Below are positions 54,664-63,172 of a stretch of 64,000 bases of DNA, in pieces. The stretch comes from Streptomyces malachitofuscus (GTDB lineage Bacteria > Actinomycetota > Actinomycetes > Streptomycetales > Streptomycetaceae): NCBI RefSeq assembly GCF_014650055.1, contig NZ_BMUF01000013.1, forward strand, positions 1 to 64,000. The letters run 5' to 3'. A program made the translations under genes and the position numbers. A model generated the notes under the pieces. The model was given only the letters and a program-made list of their open reading frames with translations. It made no database searches and was not told the origin of the DNA. The number at the start of each line of letters is the position of its first letter. Within the stretch, counting starts at the first letter, position 1.

Positions 54664-55130
54664 CGTGTCCTCTCAGACGCCAGGGCCCGCCCCGCGTCCG
54701 CGTAGAAGCTGATCTTTCGGTCGAGCACGGCGAGCGTGCCCTGGAGCTCGGCGATCCGGGACAGCACGTCCTCGCGGGTCTCCTTGAGCAGCTCGAAGCG
54801 CTCGGTGTAGGTGTGATCGCCCTCGCGCACCAGTTCCGCGTACCGCACCATGTCCGCGACCGGCATTCCGGTCAGGCGGAGCTTGCCGACGAGGGCGAGC
54901 CAGTCGAGGTCGCGGTTGGTGTAGCGACGCTGCCCGGTGTGCGAACGGTCGATGTGCGGCATCAGTCCGATGCGCTCGTACCAGCGCAGGGTGTGTGCCG
55001 TCAGCCCGGTGAGTGCGGCGACCTCGCTGATCGTGTACCTGTCCGCGCCGTCCGGCCGCCGGTTCCCCTGCGGGGGCCCGGCGCAGGTGTCGGCACTGGT
55101 GTCCGTGCTCTCCGTCTCCGTCACCGTCAT
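54660..55130 (-). CDS. MerR family transcriptional regulator
   Basis: The 156-aa protein has the MerR winged helix YTISEVAALTGLTAHTLRWYERIGL near residue 32. RRYTNRDLDWLALVGKLRLTGMPVADMVRYAEL and a long dimerisation coiled coil (LLKETREDVLSRIAELQGTLAVLDRKISFY) follow. Without conserved metal-site cysteines it probably senses a small molecule and activates the downstream reductase gene. Start ATG 55128-55130; the operator palindrome lies 20-33 bp upstream. Confidence 0.92.
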   Translation of the reverse strand: MTVTETESTDTSADTCAGPPQGNRRPDGADRYTISEVAALTGLTAHTLRWYERIGLMPHIDRSHTGQRRYTNRDLDWLALVGKLRLTGMPVADMVRYAELVREGDHTYTERFELLKETREDVLSRIAELQGTLAVLDRKISFYADAGRALASERTR

Positions 55131-55149
55131 GGCCCCCACGCTAGAACGC

Positions 55150-55163
55150 TGGAGTGCACTCCA
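55150..55163 (-). promoter_or_regulatory. MerR operator palindrome
   Basis: TGGAGTGCACTCCA is a perfect 14-bp palindrome (55150-55163) sitting between a TTGCTT-type -35 and a TAGCGT-type -10 on the minus strand. Placement within a long spacer is the usual way MerR regulators twist promoters. It precedes the MerR/reductase operon. Confidence 0.7.
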
Positions 55164-55250
55164 AGCAAGCGGCGCGGGCGGGAAACGGACCCTTGGTCCG
55201 GGACGAACCCCCGGGCGGTGCCCGTACCGCGAACGCTTAGGCTCGATGGC

Positions 55251-56072
55251 ATGTCGCTGAAGAGCCTCGCGCTGATCGAGAACTGGCCGGTTCCCACCGT
55301 CGCGGCGGGTGTCGTACGGGCGGACGGCACCGTCCTGGGCACGCACGGGCCGGCGGCCCACCGCTTCCCGCTGGCCTCGGTCACCAAGCCGCTCGCCGCG
55401 TACGCCGTGCTGGTGGCGTACGAGGAGGGCGCGATCGAGCTGGACGAACCGGCGGGCCCGGACGGCTCCACGGTCCGGCACCTGCTCGCGCACACCTCGG
55501 GGCTGGCGTTCGACGAGCACCGGGTGACCTCGGCGCCCGGGGAGCGGCGGCTGTACTCCAACGCCGGTTTCGAGCAGCTCGGCGACCACGTCGCGAAGGC
55601 GACGGAGATCCCGTTCGCGGAGTACCTGCGGCAGGCGGTGCTGGAGCCGCTGGGGATGACGGCGACCTCGCTGGACGGCTCGCCCGCCAAGGACGGCGTG
55701 TCCTCGGTCGACGACCTGCTGCGGTTCGCCGCCGAGGTGCAGGCCCCGCGGCTGCTGGACCCGCGCACGGTCGCGGCGGCGATGACCGTGCAGTACCCGG
55801 GGACCAAGGGTGTCCTGCCGGGCTACGGCCACCAGAACCCCAACGACTGGGGCCTCGGCTTCGAGATCCGCGACTCCAAGTCCCCGCACTGGACGGGCGC
55901 GTCGTCCTCCCCGCGCACCTTCGGCCACTTCGGCCAGTCGGGCACGTTCCTGTGGATCGACCCGGACGCGGGCGCGGCGTGCGTCGCCCTCGCCGACCGC
56001 GCCTTCGGCCCCTGGGCGGCCGAGGTGTGGCCACCGTTCACGGACGCGGTGCTGGCGGAGCTGCGCGGCTGA
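55251..56072 (+). CDS. Serine hydrolase (beta-lactamase/esterase family)
   Basis: The 273-aa protein has S-V-T-K near residue 44 (catalytic Ser-Lys), YSNAGFEQLGDHV near residue 103 (the Y-x-N motif) and HFGQSGTFLWIDPDAGAACV (motif 3-like) of class C beta-lactamase/esterases. There is no signal peptide, so it is probably a cytoplasmic esterase or peptidase. ATG 55251 was chosen; an upstream ATG at 55246 is out of frame. It is divergent from the MerR operon. Confidence 0.87.
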   Translation: MSLKSLALIENWPVPTVAAGVVRADGTVLGTHGPAAHRFPLASVTKPLAAYAVLVAYEEGAIELDEPAGPDGSTVRHLLAHTSGLAFDEHRVTSAPGERRLYSNAGFEQLGDHVAKATEIPFAEYLRQAVLEPLGMTATSLDGSPAKDGVSSVDDLLRFAAEVQAPRLLDPRTVAAAMTVQYPGTKGVLPGYGHQNPNDWGLGFEIRDSKSPHWTGASSSPRTFGHFGQSGTFLWIDPDAGAACVALADRAFGPWAAEVWPPFTDAVLAELRG

Positions 56073-56108
56073 CCGTCACGGAACGGACAGGCACTCAGGG
56101 GGAACGGC

Positions 56109-57641
56109 ATGGGATCGACCGAGTTACTCATCGCCCTGGATCGGGAGGGCGGCGCGACCCTGCAGCAGCAGGTGTGCGACCAGGTCACCGCCCTGGTGCG
56201 CTCGGGGCGGCTGCGTCCCGGGGACGCCCTGCCCGCCTCACGCGAACTCGCCCAGCAGCTGGGCGTCTCCCGGACGGTGATCATCCGGGCGTATGAACTG
56301 CTGCGGGCGCAGGGCATCCTGACGGCGCGGCGCGGCTCGGGCACCCGGGTCGCCGAGCTCCCGGCCGGCGGCGCGGCGCAGCGTGCCGCGAGCGGTGCGG
56401 TCCGCTCCGGAGCCGTGCCGCCGGTCCCCGCCCCGCCGCGGCCCACCGACGAGGGCAACCCGCTCTGGCAGCCGTGGGAGCCGCCGCCCGTGCTCCGGCA
56501 GCCCGGCAACGTCCTCGACTTCCGGCACGGCACTCCCGCGCTCGCCGCCTTCCCGGTCGCCCGGTGGCGCCAGTCCCTGCACGAGGCGTACGGGCAGGCC
56601 GACGCCGCCACGCTCGGCTACGGACCGGCCGAGGGCTCGGCGACCCTCCGCGCGCAGATCGCCGCGCTGGTGCGGCAGAGCCGGGCCGTGGACGCCGCGC
56701 CGGAGAACATCATGGTGACCGGCGGCGCCACCCAGGCGCTGGACATCCTGGTGCGGATGCTGGTCGGGCCGGGCGACGTCGTGGTCATCGAGGACCCCAG
56801 CCACACCGTCCTGCGGCAGGTCTTCGGATGCTCCGACGCCGCCGTCGTGCCCGTCCCCGTCGACGAGGAGGGCCTGCGGGTCGCGGACATCGACGCCCGG
56901 GTGCGCGCCCACGGGCTCGACCCGGAGCAGGTGAAGCTGGTGTACGTGACGCCGTCGCACCAGTTCCCGACCGGCTACATCATGTCGCAGCCGCGCCGCC
57001 GCGCCCTGATCGCCTGGGCGTACGAACGGGGCGCGACGGTGCTGGAGGACGACTACCACAACGAGTTCACCTTCACCGACGAGCGGCTGCCCGCGCTCGC
57101 CGCCGAGCGGCACCGCGGCACGGTCGTCTACGTCGGCAGCTTCAGCAAGACGCTCTTCCCGGCGCTGCGGATCGGCTACGCGGTGCTGCCGCCGCACCTC
57201 GTCCAGCCGTTCCTCGGGATCAAGTGGATCACCGACCGGCTCACCCCGGCGGTGTCCCAGGAGGCACTGGCCGACTTCATCGCGACCGGCGCCTACCCCC
57301 GGCACATAAGCCGGATGACGCGGCTGTACCGGCAGCGCAGGAGGCGGCTGCTGGAGGCGCTGTACGAGCACTTCGGCGCCGAGGTGCGCATCTCCGGGGA
57401 GGCGGCGGGGCTGCACGTCCTGGTCACCTTCACCGGGGCGCGCGGCGTGCCGGAGGAGGAGATCGTGAAGCGGGCCGCCGCACGCGGGGTACGGGTGTAC
57501 CCCGCGTCCGGCTACTTCGTCCTCGACCCGCCGGCCGAGCCGACGTTCCTGGTGGGCTACGCCGCGCTGACCACCGCCCGCATCACCGAGGGCGTCGCGC
57601 TGCTCACCGCCGCGGTGCGTGAGGCGACGGGCCGGCGCTGA
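56109..57641 (+). CDS. MocR/PdxR-type regulator (GntR HTH plus PLP aminotransferase domain)
   Basis: The 510-aa protein has an N-terminal GntR helix-turn-helix (LQQQVCDQVTALVRSGRLRPG and SRELAQQLGVSRTVIIRAYE) and then a full fold-I aminotransferase. That domain has VTGGATQALDILVRMLV, VYVTPSHQFPTGYIMSQ and VGSFSKTLFPALRIGYAVLPP, with the PLP lysine in FSKT. MocR proteins sense PLP or amino compounds and control local metabolic genes. It converges with the UbiD operon by 38 bp, so it may regulate that operon or elsewhere. Confidence 0.92.
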   Translation: MGSTELLIALDREGGATLQQQVCDQVTALVRSGRLRPGDALPASRELAQQLGVSRTVIIRAYELLRAQGILTARRGSGTRVAELPAGGAAQRAASGAVRSGAVPPVPAPPRPTDEGNPLWQPWEPPPVLRQPGNVLDFRHGTPALAAFPVARWRQSLHEAYGQADAATLGYGPAEGSATLRAQIAALVRQSRAVDAAPENIMVTGGATQALDILVRMLVGPGDVVVIEDPSHTVLRQVFGCSDAAVVPVPVDEEGLRVADIDARVRAHGLDPEQVKLVYVTPSHQFPTGYIMSQPRRRALIAWAYERGATVLEDDYHNEFTFTDERLPALAAERHRGTVVYVGSFSKTLFPALRIGYAVLPPHLVQPFLGIKWITDRLTPAVSQEALADFIATGAYPRHISRMTRLYRQRRRRLLEALYEHFGAEVRISGEAAGLHVLVTFTGARGVPEEEIVKRAAARGVRVYPASGYFVLDPPAEPTFLVGYAALTTARITEGVALLTAAVREATGRR

Positions 57642-59100
57642 TCCGCACCGGGGGCGGCGCCACCGGCCCCGGTGCCGCTCCGGGTTCGGTGAAGCGGGGC
57701 CGGCGGAAGCGGGCGCGTTGCGCGTACGGCACCGTGCAGTCGAAGTGCGCCTTCGCGGTCCGTCCGTCGGCGGAGAGGGCGGCCGAGTAGGCGGTGGACT
57801 GCGTGGGGTCGAGCGGGAAGCCCTCGCGGTCGGGCAGGACGGCCAGGTCCCGGTCCGCCTGGAGCCGGGTGGTCATCGCCCACCACAGGTCCGCGTCCGA
57901 CTCCGGGTCGACGTCCTCGTCGACGGAGACGACCAGCTTGGCCATCCGGAACTCCTCCAGGACCGAGACGGCCGCCTCCCGGACCAGCCGGTCGTCGGCG
58001 GACGACCGCTTCGCCCGCCACTGGACGACGACCATCAGCTGGCCGCCGCCCGCCGTGTGGCAGTGCACCGCCTCGACCGGCGCCCCCGCGCGGCGCAGCC
58101 GGCCCAGTACCGCGGCCTCCATGCCGAAGCCCAGCAGCACCGACTGCTCGTGCCCGGGTCCGGAGACCGTCTGCAGGATCGCCCCGTCGCGTGCGGTGAT
58201 CCCGGTCACGCGCACCGTGGGCAGCGCGGGGTGGGCGCGCCCCTGGTAGCCGAGGAACTCGGGGGTGGCGGCGGGCCCGTCCGGGTTCTCCGGGACCAGG
58301 TCCGCCGTGAGTTCGCCCTCGATGACGTACTCGGCGTGGGCGACGCACTCCGCGTCGACGGTGCGGCACTCGGTGAGCTCGACCGGTGCGCCGCCGAGAG
58401 CGCCCGCCACCGCGAGCTCGTCGACGCCCGCCGGGACCAGGGAGGTCGGGCAGCAGGACGCGAGCATCAGAGCCGGGCCCAGACCCAGGTGGATGGCGAC
58501 GGGCAGGTTCTCGCCCCGGCGGCGGGCCGCCCGGTGGGCCGCCTCCAGGTCCCGGCCCGGCACCATCCAGATGGTCACCCGGTCGGGCCCCTGGACACAC
58601 ATCCGGTGCACGGACAGATTGCGCACACCGGTCTCGGGGTCGGTGGCCAGCACCGCGCCGAGGGTCAGATAGGGCCCCGCGTCCTCGTCGGTGAGGACGG
58701 GGACCGGCAACGCCGTCAGGTCCGGCGCGAGCAGGTCGCGGGGCTGTGCCCGCCGGGCCGGGACGCGCGTCGGGGGCACCGGCGAGGCCACGGCGTCGAG
58801 CAGCCGGTGCGCCATGGCGCCCGGGGTGAGCCCGAGCAGGCCCGCGGCGCGCCGGCGGCTGCCGTACAGGCCGATGAGCACCGAGCGGGCCGCCCCGCCG
58901 CCGTCGGGCGCCACCCGCTCGAACAGGACGGCGGGGCCGGGACCCGTGGGCGGCGGGGCGGGTGTCCCGGCCCACTTGGCGTACCGGGCGCCGACCCCGT
59001 ACCGGGCCGGGACCTCCTCCCGCACCCGCACCAGCTCGCCGGGCAGCGGGTCAAGACCGGCGAGCGCGGTGCGCAGATCGGCGAGCCCGCGGCGCGTCAT
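57604..59100 (-). CDS. UbiD-family (prenylated-FMN-dependent) decarboxylase
   Basis: The 498-aa protein matches UbiD: LTLGAVLATDPETGVRNLSV followed by HRMCVQGPDRVTIWM (family N-x-x-x-x-R), PVAIHLGLGPALMLASCCP, HAEYVIEGELTADLVPENPDG (conserved Glu of the catalytic triad) and PTVRVTGITARDGAIL. It should decarboxylate (or carboxylate) an aromatic or unsaturated acid using prenyl-FMN supplied by a UbiX elsewhere. Its ATG overlaps the chorismate-mutase-like stop (59097-59100), placing it last in the operon. It converges with MocR. Confidence 0.9.
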   Translation of the reverse strand: MTRRGLADLRTALAGLDPLPGELVRVREEVPARYGVGARYAKWAGTPAPPPTGPGPAVLFERVAPDGGGAARSVLIGLYGSRRRAAGLLGLTPGAMAHRLLDAVASPVPPTRVPARRAQPRDLLAPDLTALPVPVLTDEDAGPYLTLGAVLATDPETGVRNLSVHRMCVQGPDRVTIWMVPGRDLEAAHRAARRRGENLPVAIHLGLGPALMLASCCPTSLVPAGVDELAVAGALGGAPVELTECRTVDAECVAHAEYVIEGELTADLVPENPDGPAATPEFLGYQGRAHPALPTVRVTGITARDGAILQTVSGPGHEQSVLLGFGMEAAVLGRLRRAGAPVEAVHCHTAGGGQLMVVVQWRAKRSSADDRLVREAAVSVLEEFRMAKLVVSVDEDVDPESDADLWWAMTTRLQADRDLAVLPDREGFPLDPTQSTAYSAALSADGRTAKAHFDCTVPYAQRARFRRPRFTEPGAAPGPVAPPPVRISAGPSPHAPRR

Positions 59101-59420
59101 GCCGCCCCGTTCGCGGCGGCCGTGGACACGGCGGCGCGGCGCTCCTCGAGCCGGCGCAGCTGAAGGCCTGTCAGCTCGTCGATGAGCGTGCGGTACACGG
59201 CCTCCGCGATGGCGGGCGGCATGCCGTGCGCGTCGGCGAGCGCGCGCACCTTGGCGATCACCTGCTCCACCCGGCCGGGCGAGCGGACCGTCTCCTCGTC
59301 GTGCTTGAACTCGGTCAGCTCGCGGACGACGGCGGTGCGTTCGGCGAGCAGGGCGACGATGCTCCGGTCGAGCGCGTCGATCGAGACGCGCAGCTCCTCG
59401 ATCCTGTCGGTGCCGCTCAT
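59097..59420 (-). CDS. AroQ-fold chorismate mutase/isochorismate-pyruvate lyase
   Basis: The 107-aa, all-helical protein has the AroQ pattern ELRVSIDALDRSIVALLAERTAVVRELTEFK. After a loop come VRSPGRVEQVIAKVRALAD and GMPPAIAEAVYRTLIDE. The Arg-x-x-x-Asp in helix 1, the Lys at 39 and the Gly-x-Pro-x-x-Ile-x-Glu segment are as in mutases and in salicylate-forming lyases; sequence alone does not decide between prephenate and salicylate. It overlaps the UbiD and cupin genes by 4 bp each. Confidence 0.85.
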   Translation of the reverse strand: MSGTDRIEELRVSIDALDRSIVALLAERTAVVRELTEFKHDEETVRSPGRVEQVIAKVRALADAHGMPPAIAEAVYRTLIDELTGLQLRRLEERRAAVSTAAANGAA

Positions 59421-59761
59421 GGCGCGGGCACCTCGTCGACGACGTAGACGACGGTCGGCTCGGTGTCGGAGCCCTGGGAGCGGTGCCGTTCGTCGCCGGG
59501 GATGACGAAGCCCATGCCGGGGCGGCAGGGCACCGAGCGGTCGTCGAAGTGGATGGTGAACTCGCCCTGCAGGACGTACCCCTGGTGGCCGCGCTCGCAC
59601 CAGTGCAGTTCGTTGAAGCCGGCGGGGAGTTCGAGCAGGCGCACCCGCAGCCCCTGGGTGTACGCGATCTTCACCCGGCCGTCGGCGCCGGGCTTGTGCC
59701 ACTTCTCCCAGGGGATGGTGTCGAAGTCGATGCCGACGACGGCGGGGGTGACGGTGGACAT
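59417..59761 (-). CDS. Single-domain cupin
   Basis: The 114-aa protein has the cupin motif 1 FNELHWCERGHQGYVLQGE and motif 2 RPGMGFVIPGDERHR, giving one metal or substrate pocket. BacB of bacilysin biosynthesis is a bicupin that isomerises a related dihydroxy acid; this smaller protein could play an analogous role on a chorismate-derived intermediate, but that is inference. It overlaps the chorismate-mutase gene by 4 bp. Confidence 0.87.
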   Translation of the reverse strand: MSTVTPAVVGIDFDTIPWEKWHKPGADGRVKIAYTQGLRVRLLELPAGFNELHWCERGHQGYVLQGEFTIHFDDRSVPCRPGMGFVIPGDERHRSQGSDTEPTVVYVVDEVPAP

Positions 59762-59814
59762 GGGGACTCCTGATCTGCGGTGGGTGGGTGTGCGGGGGCG
59801 GTGCGGGCCGGTCG

Positions 59815-60531
59815 TCAGGCGGGACGCCGGTCACGGTCGACGAGGAGCGGGTGCCGGCGTACGACGCGCTCGTTCTGGTCGTCGATGGGCAGCACGGGCT
59901 CTCCGGTCGCCGCCTGGTGACGGCGCAGCAGCAGCGCCATGTCCACCATGCGGTGGGCCATGCGCTCCAGGGCGTCCACGCCCTCGGGGTCGTTGAGGCC
60001 CGGTTCCTTCGAGGTGTTGCGCAGCAGGGCCGGGAATCCGCTGCCCACCAGGATCATCCGGTTGAGCAGCAGGTTGTCGACGAGCTGGTTGTGCACGGAG
60101 GCGTCGCTGTAGCGGCGGGCGGTGACGATGATGCCGCCGACCTTGTTGGCGAGCGGCCGTTCGAAACGCAGGTAGCCGACGCCGGCCCGTTCGATGAAGA
60201 TCTGCATGAGGTGGGCGAGGCCGAACCCGTGCACCGGCACGGCGTAGATGATGCCGTCGGCCTGCCGCATCCGGTCGACAATGGCGGGCATGTCGTCGCG
60301 CAGCGCGCACGGGCTGGTGCGGTTGTTGCAGTCACCGCACGGGCTGCACGGCGAGATGCGGTGCTCGCGCAGGTACACGGCCTGGAACTCGGCGCCGCGT
60401 TCACGCACCAGTTTCCCCGCGTACTGGAGCGCCAGGTCGGTGTTGCCGCCGGCCCGCTCGGACCCCGAGATGCCGAGGATGACGGGCCGGTCCCCTCGTA
60501 TGACCTGCGGTGTTCCCTGTGCTGTGAGCAT
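59815..60531 (-). CDS. NADPH-dependent FMN reductase with iron-sulfur-flavoprotein cysteine motif
   Basis: The 238-aa flavodoxin-fold protein has VILGISGSERAGGNTDLALQ (FMN phosphate loop), the compact cysteine cluster C-S-P-C-G-D-C-N-N-R-T-S-P-C (C-x2-C-x2-C-x6-C) and IIYAVPVHGFGLAHLMQIFIERAG. The cysteine spacing is the signature of iron-sulfur flavoproteins, which bind a 4Fe-4S cluster beside FMN. It could supply electrons or reduce an intermediate in the pathway. A hairpin separates it from the TrpB-like gene upstream. Confidence 0.88.
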   Translation of the reverse strand: MLTAQGTPQVIRGDRPVILGISGSERAGGNTDLALQYAGKLVRERGAEFQAVYLREHRISPCSPCGDCNNRTSPCALRDDMPAIVDRMRQADGIIYAVPVHGFGLAHLMQIFIERAGVGYLRFERPLANKVGGIIVTARRYSDASVHNQLVDNLLLNRMILVGSGFPALLRNTSKEPGLNDPEGVDALERMAHRMVDMALLLRRHQAATGEPVLPIDDQNERVVRRHPLLVDRDRRPA

Positions 60532-60555
60532 GGTCTCCCCCTGTTGTGGTAGCGG

Positions 60556-60585
60556 GGCGGGGCGGGCTCCCCGTCCCGCCCCGCC
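60556..60585 (-). terminator. Hairpin between the TrpB-like and flavoprotein genes
   Basis: GGCGGGGCGGG (60556-60566) and CCCGCCCCGCC (60575-60585) form a perfect 11-bp stem with a short loop. It lies 15 bp after the TrpB-like stop and 25 bp before the flavoprotein start, so it could attenuate the operon or stabilise the 3' end of the upstream mRNA. Confidence 0.7.
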
Positions 60586-60600
60586 TTCGTCGCCATGGCG

Positions 60601-61905
60601 TCAGTCGGTCAGCTTTCCGCCGAAGTAGTCGATGTAGGCCTGCATGTCGAAGTGGCCGTGCCCGGAGAGGGAGAACAGGATGGTCTTCGCCTCGCCGGAC
60701 TCCTTGCAGGCGAGCGCCTCGTCGATGGCGGCGCGCACCGCGTGCGTGGACTCCGGGGCGGGCACGATGCCCTCGTTGCGGGCGAAGGTGACGCCCGCCT
60801 CGAAGCACGCGGTCTGCGGCACCGCGCGCGCCTCCAGATAGCCGAACTCCTTGAGCTGGCTGATGATCGGCGACATGCCGTGGTAGCGCAGGCCGCCGGC
60901 GTGGATGCTCGGCGGCACGAAGTCGTGGCCGAGGGTGTGCATCTTGGTCAGCGGCGTCATGCCCGCGGTGTCGCCGAAGTCGTAGTCGAAGCGGCCCTCG
61001 GTCATGGTCGGGCACGACGCCGGCTCGACGGCGACGGCCCGCACCGGGCGCCCGCCGCGCAGCTGCTCGCCCAGGAACGGCAGCGCCAGCCCGCCGAAGT
61101 TGGAGCCGCCGCCCGCCGCGCCGATCACGATGTCCGGGTAGTCCTCGGCCAGCTCCATCTGGAGCTGCGCCTCCTTGCCGATGATCGTCTGGTGCATCAG
61201 GACGTGGTTGAGGACCGAGCCGAGCGCGTACTTCGCGGTGCCGCCGCTGCTCACCGCGGCCTCCACCGCCTCGGAGATGGCGAGGCCGAGGCTGCCCGGG
61301 GAGTCGGGGTCGGCGGCGAGGGCGGCGCGGCCGGCCTCGGTGCGCTCGCTGGGGCTGGCGGTGACGGTGGCGCCGTAGGTCTCCATCAGGCCGCGGCGGT
61401 AGGGCTTCTGCCGGTAACTCACCTTGACCATGTAGACCTCGCAGACGAGGCCGAAGTACTGGCAGGCGAGCGACAGGGAACTGCCCCACTGTCCGGCGCC
61501 GGTCTCCGTGATGAGACGTTCCACGCCGGCCTGCTTGTTGTAGTAGGCCTGCGGGACGGCGGTGTTGGGCTTGTGGCTGCCGGCCGGGCTGACGCCCTCG
61601 TTCTTGAAGTAGATGCGGGCCGGGGTGTCGAGGGCCCGCTCGAGGCGGCGCGCCCGTACCAGAGGGCTGGGCCGCCACTGCCGGTAGACGTCCAGCACGG
61701 CGCCGGGGATGTCGGTCTCGCGCTCGGTGGAGAACTCCTGGGCTATCAGTTCCGCGGGGAACAGCGGTGCGAGGTCCTCCGCGGTGACGGGCTGCCGGGT
61801 GCCGGGGTGGAGCATCGGGTCCAGCGGCTTGGGCAGATCCGCCACCACGTTGTACCAGGTGGTGGGCAGCTGATCTTCGGACAGCAGGAACTTCGTCTGC
61901 GACAT
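60601..61905 (-). CDS. TrpB2-like tryptophan-synthase beta-type enzyme
   Basis: The 434-aa PLP enzyme has PARIYFKNEGVSPAGSHKPN (the PLP lysine is at about residue 112), LITETGAGQWGSSLSLACQYFG (catalytic Glu near residue 134), IGAAGGGSNFGGLALPF (phosphate loop) and the C-terminal SLSGHGHFDM of the TrpB2 branch. TrpB2 proteins condense serine (or phosphoserine) with indole or other nucleophiles. No TrpA gene is adjacent and housekeeping trp genes are absent, so a specialised beta-substituted amino acid is plausible. Confidence 0.92.
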   Translation of the reverse strand: MSQTKFLLSEDQLPTTWYNVVADLPKPLDPMLHPGTRQPVTAEDLAPLFPAELIAQEFSTERETDIPGAVLDVYRQWRPSPLVRARRLERALDTPARIYFKNEGVSPAGSHKPNTAVPQAYYNKQAGVERLITETGAGQWGSSLSLACQYFGLVCEVYMVKVSYRQKPYRRGLMETYGATVTASPSERTEAGRAALAADPDSPGSLGLAISEAVEAAVSSGGTAKYALGSVLNHVLMHQTIIGKEAQLQMELAEDYPDIVIGAAGGGSNFGGLALPFLGEQLRGGRPVRAVAVEPASCPTMTEGRFDYDFGDTAGMTPLTKMHTLGHDFVPPSIHAGGLRYHGMSPIISQLKEFGYLEARAVPQTACFEAGVTFARNEGIVPAPESTHAVRAAIDEALACKESGEAKTILFSLSGHGHFDMQAYIDYFGGKLTD

Positions 61906-61948
61906 GGGTGCTTCCCCCTGTGTTCGTCGGTGCTTCGGGACGGGTGGT

Positions 61949-63172
61949 CTAGGTGCCGGCCGGAGCCTCGGCGGGCTTCGGCTCAGGTGCGGCCGTCGCG
62001 GCGGCCGAGGGCCTGATCCGCAGTACGGCGTAGGCGGCCATGCCGACGAGCGGGGCCGCGAGCATGGTGAGGAAGACGGGCTGGTGGCCGTGGGCGGTCC
62101 ACAGGGCGCCGAGTCCCGCGGGCACCGCGAGACGGGCGAGGCCCAGGACGAAGCCGTTCAGCGCCATGAAGGTGCCGACCCTGCGCTCGTCGACGTGGTC
62201 GGCGACATAGGTGGGCACGACCACCGAGACGATGATCTCGCCGAGTGTCCAGATCACCGTGGACAGCAGGATCGCCGGCAGCGAGAAGGCGACGACGATG
62301 ACGGCAAGACCCAGGGCCCACAGCGCTCCGCTGACGAGCAGCAGCAGCTTGGTGCCGCGGCCCCGCATGCGCTTCTCCAGGAACAGCCCGAGGCCGACCA
62401 CGACGACGCTGTTGATGGTGTAGACGGCGCCGACCAGGCCCGCCGACTGGTCCAGGACCGTGGTGACGGCGAGCGGCAGCGTGTATTCGAGGCCGATCAG
62501 CGGCACCACGTAGAAGAAGGAGACGAGCACCACCATCAGGACGTGGTGGTGGCCGAGCGGCCCCGTGCGCGCCTTGTCCTTGCGGCTCCGGTCCCGGCGG
62601 GCACGGTCGCGGGGCACCCACAGGGCGATCAGCACGGCGCACGCCAGGCCCGCGAGGATGTTCCCCGCGAACATGATGTCGTACGAGTACGCCGCAGCGA
62701 CGCCGCCGAGGAGCGGGCCGATGCCCATGCCGAGGTTGTTGCCGACGTAGTTCACCGTGTAGGCGAACGGCCGCTGTTCGGGCTCGGTCAGATCGGCGAC
62801 CAGGGTGTTGGCCGCCGGTCCGAACATGCCCATGCCGACGAGGGCGATGAAGAGCAGTCCGGCGTACGTCCACGGGGGGCCGTCCAGCACGGCGAGACCG
62901 AGATACCCCGCGGCGTTCAGCAGAAGGGCGCCGAGCAGGGCGGTGCGCCGGCCGCGCAGATCGCACACCGGCCCGCTCAGCAGGCTGCCCACGAGCAGGC
63001 CGGTGCTGCCCACGGAGATCAGCAGCCCGGCCTCGCCGGCGCTGAGGTCCTTGCCGCGCACCAGGTAGACGGCGAGCAGCGGGAAGACGAACATGCCCGC
63101 GCGGTTGATGAAGGAGGCGAGGAACAGCACCCGGAGCGCGACCGGGAGCTCCCTCAGCCGCGTCAGCCACAT
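61949..63172 (-). CDS. MFS exporter of the biosynthetic operon
   Basis: The 407-aa, 12-helix MFS protein begins MWLTRLRELPVALRVLFLAS. It has FINRAGMFVFPLLAVYLVRG, GPVCDLRGRRTALLGALLL (loop 2-3 motif) and VNYVGNNLGMGIGPLLGGVAA. It overlaps the ATP-grasp gene by 10 bp (63163-63172), so the two are coupled. In bacilysin and related dipeptide clusters an MFS protein next to an ATP-grasp ligase exports the product and gives self-resistance. Confidence 0.88.
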   Translation of the reverse strand: MWLTRLRELPVALRVLFLASFINRAGMFVFPLLAVYLVRGKDLSAGEAGLLISVGSTGLLVGSLLSGPVCDLRGRRTALLGALLLNAAGYLGLAVLDGPPWTYAGLLFIALVGMGMFGPAANTLVADLTEPEQRPFAYTVNYVGNNLGMGIGPLLGGVAAAYSYDIMFAGNILAGLACAVLIALWVPRDRARRDRSRKDKARTGPLGHHHVLMVVLVSFFYVVPLIGLEYTLPLAVTTVLDQSAGLVGAVYTINSVVVVGLGLFLEKRMRGRGTKLLLLVSGALWALGLAVIVVAFSLPAILLSTVIWTLGEIIVSVVVPTYVADHVDERRVGTFMALNGFVLGLARLAVPAGLGALWTAHGHQPVFLTMLAAPLVGMAAYAVLRIRPSAAATAAPEPKPAEAPAGT

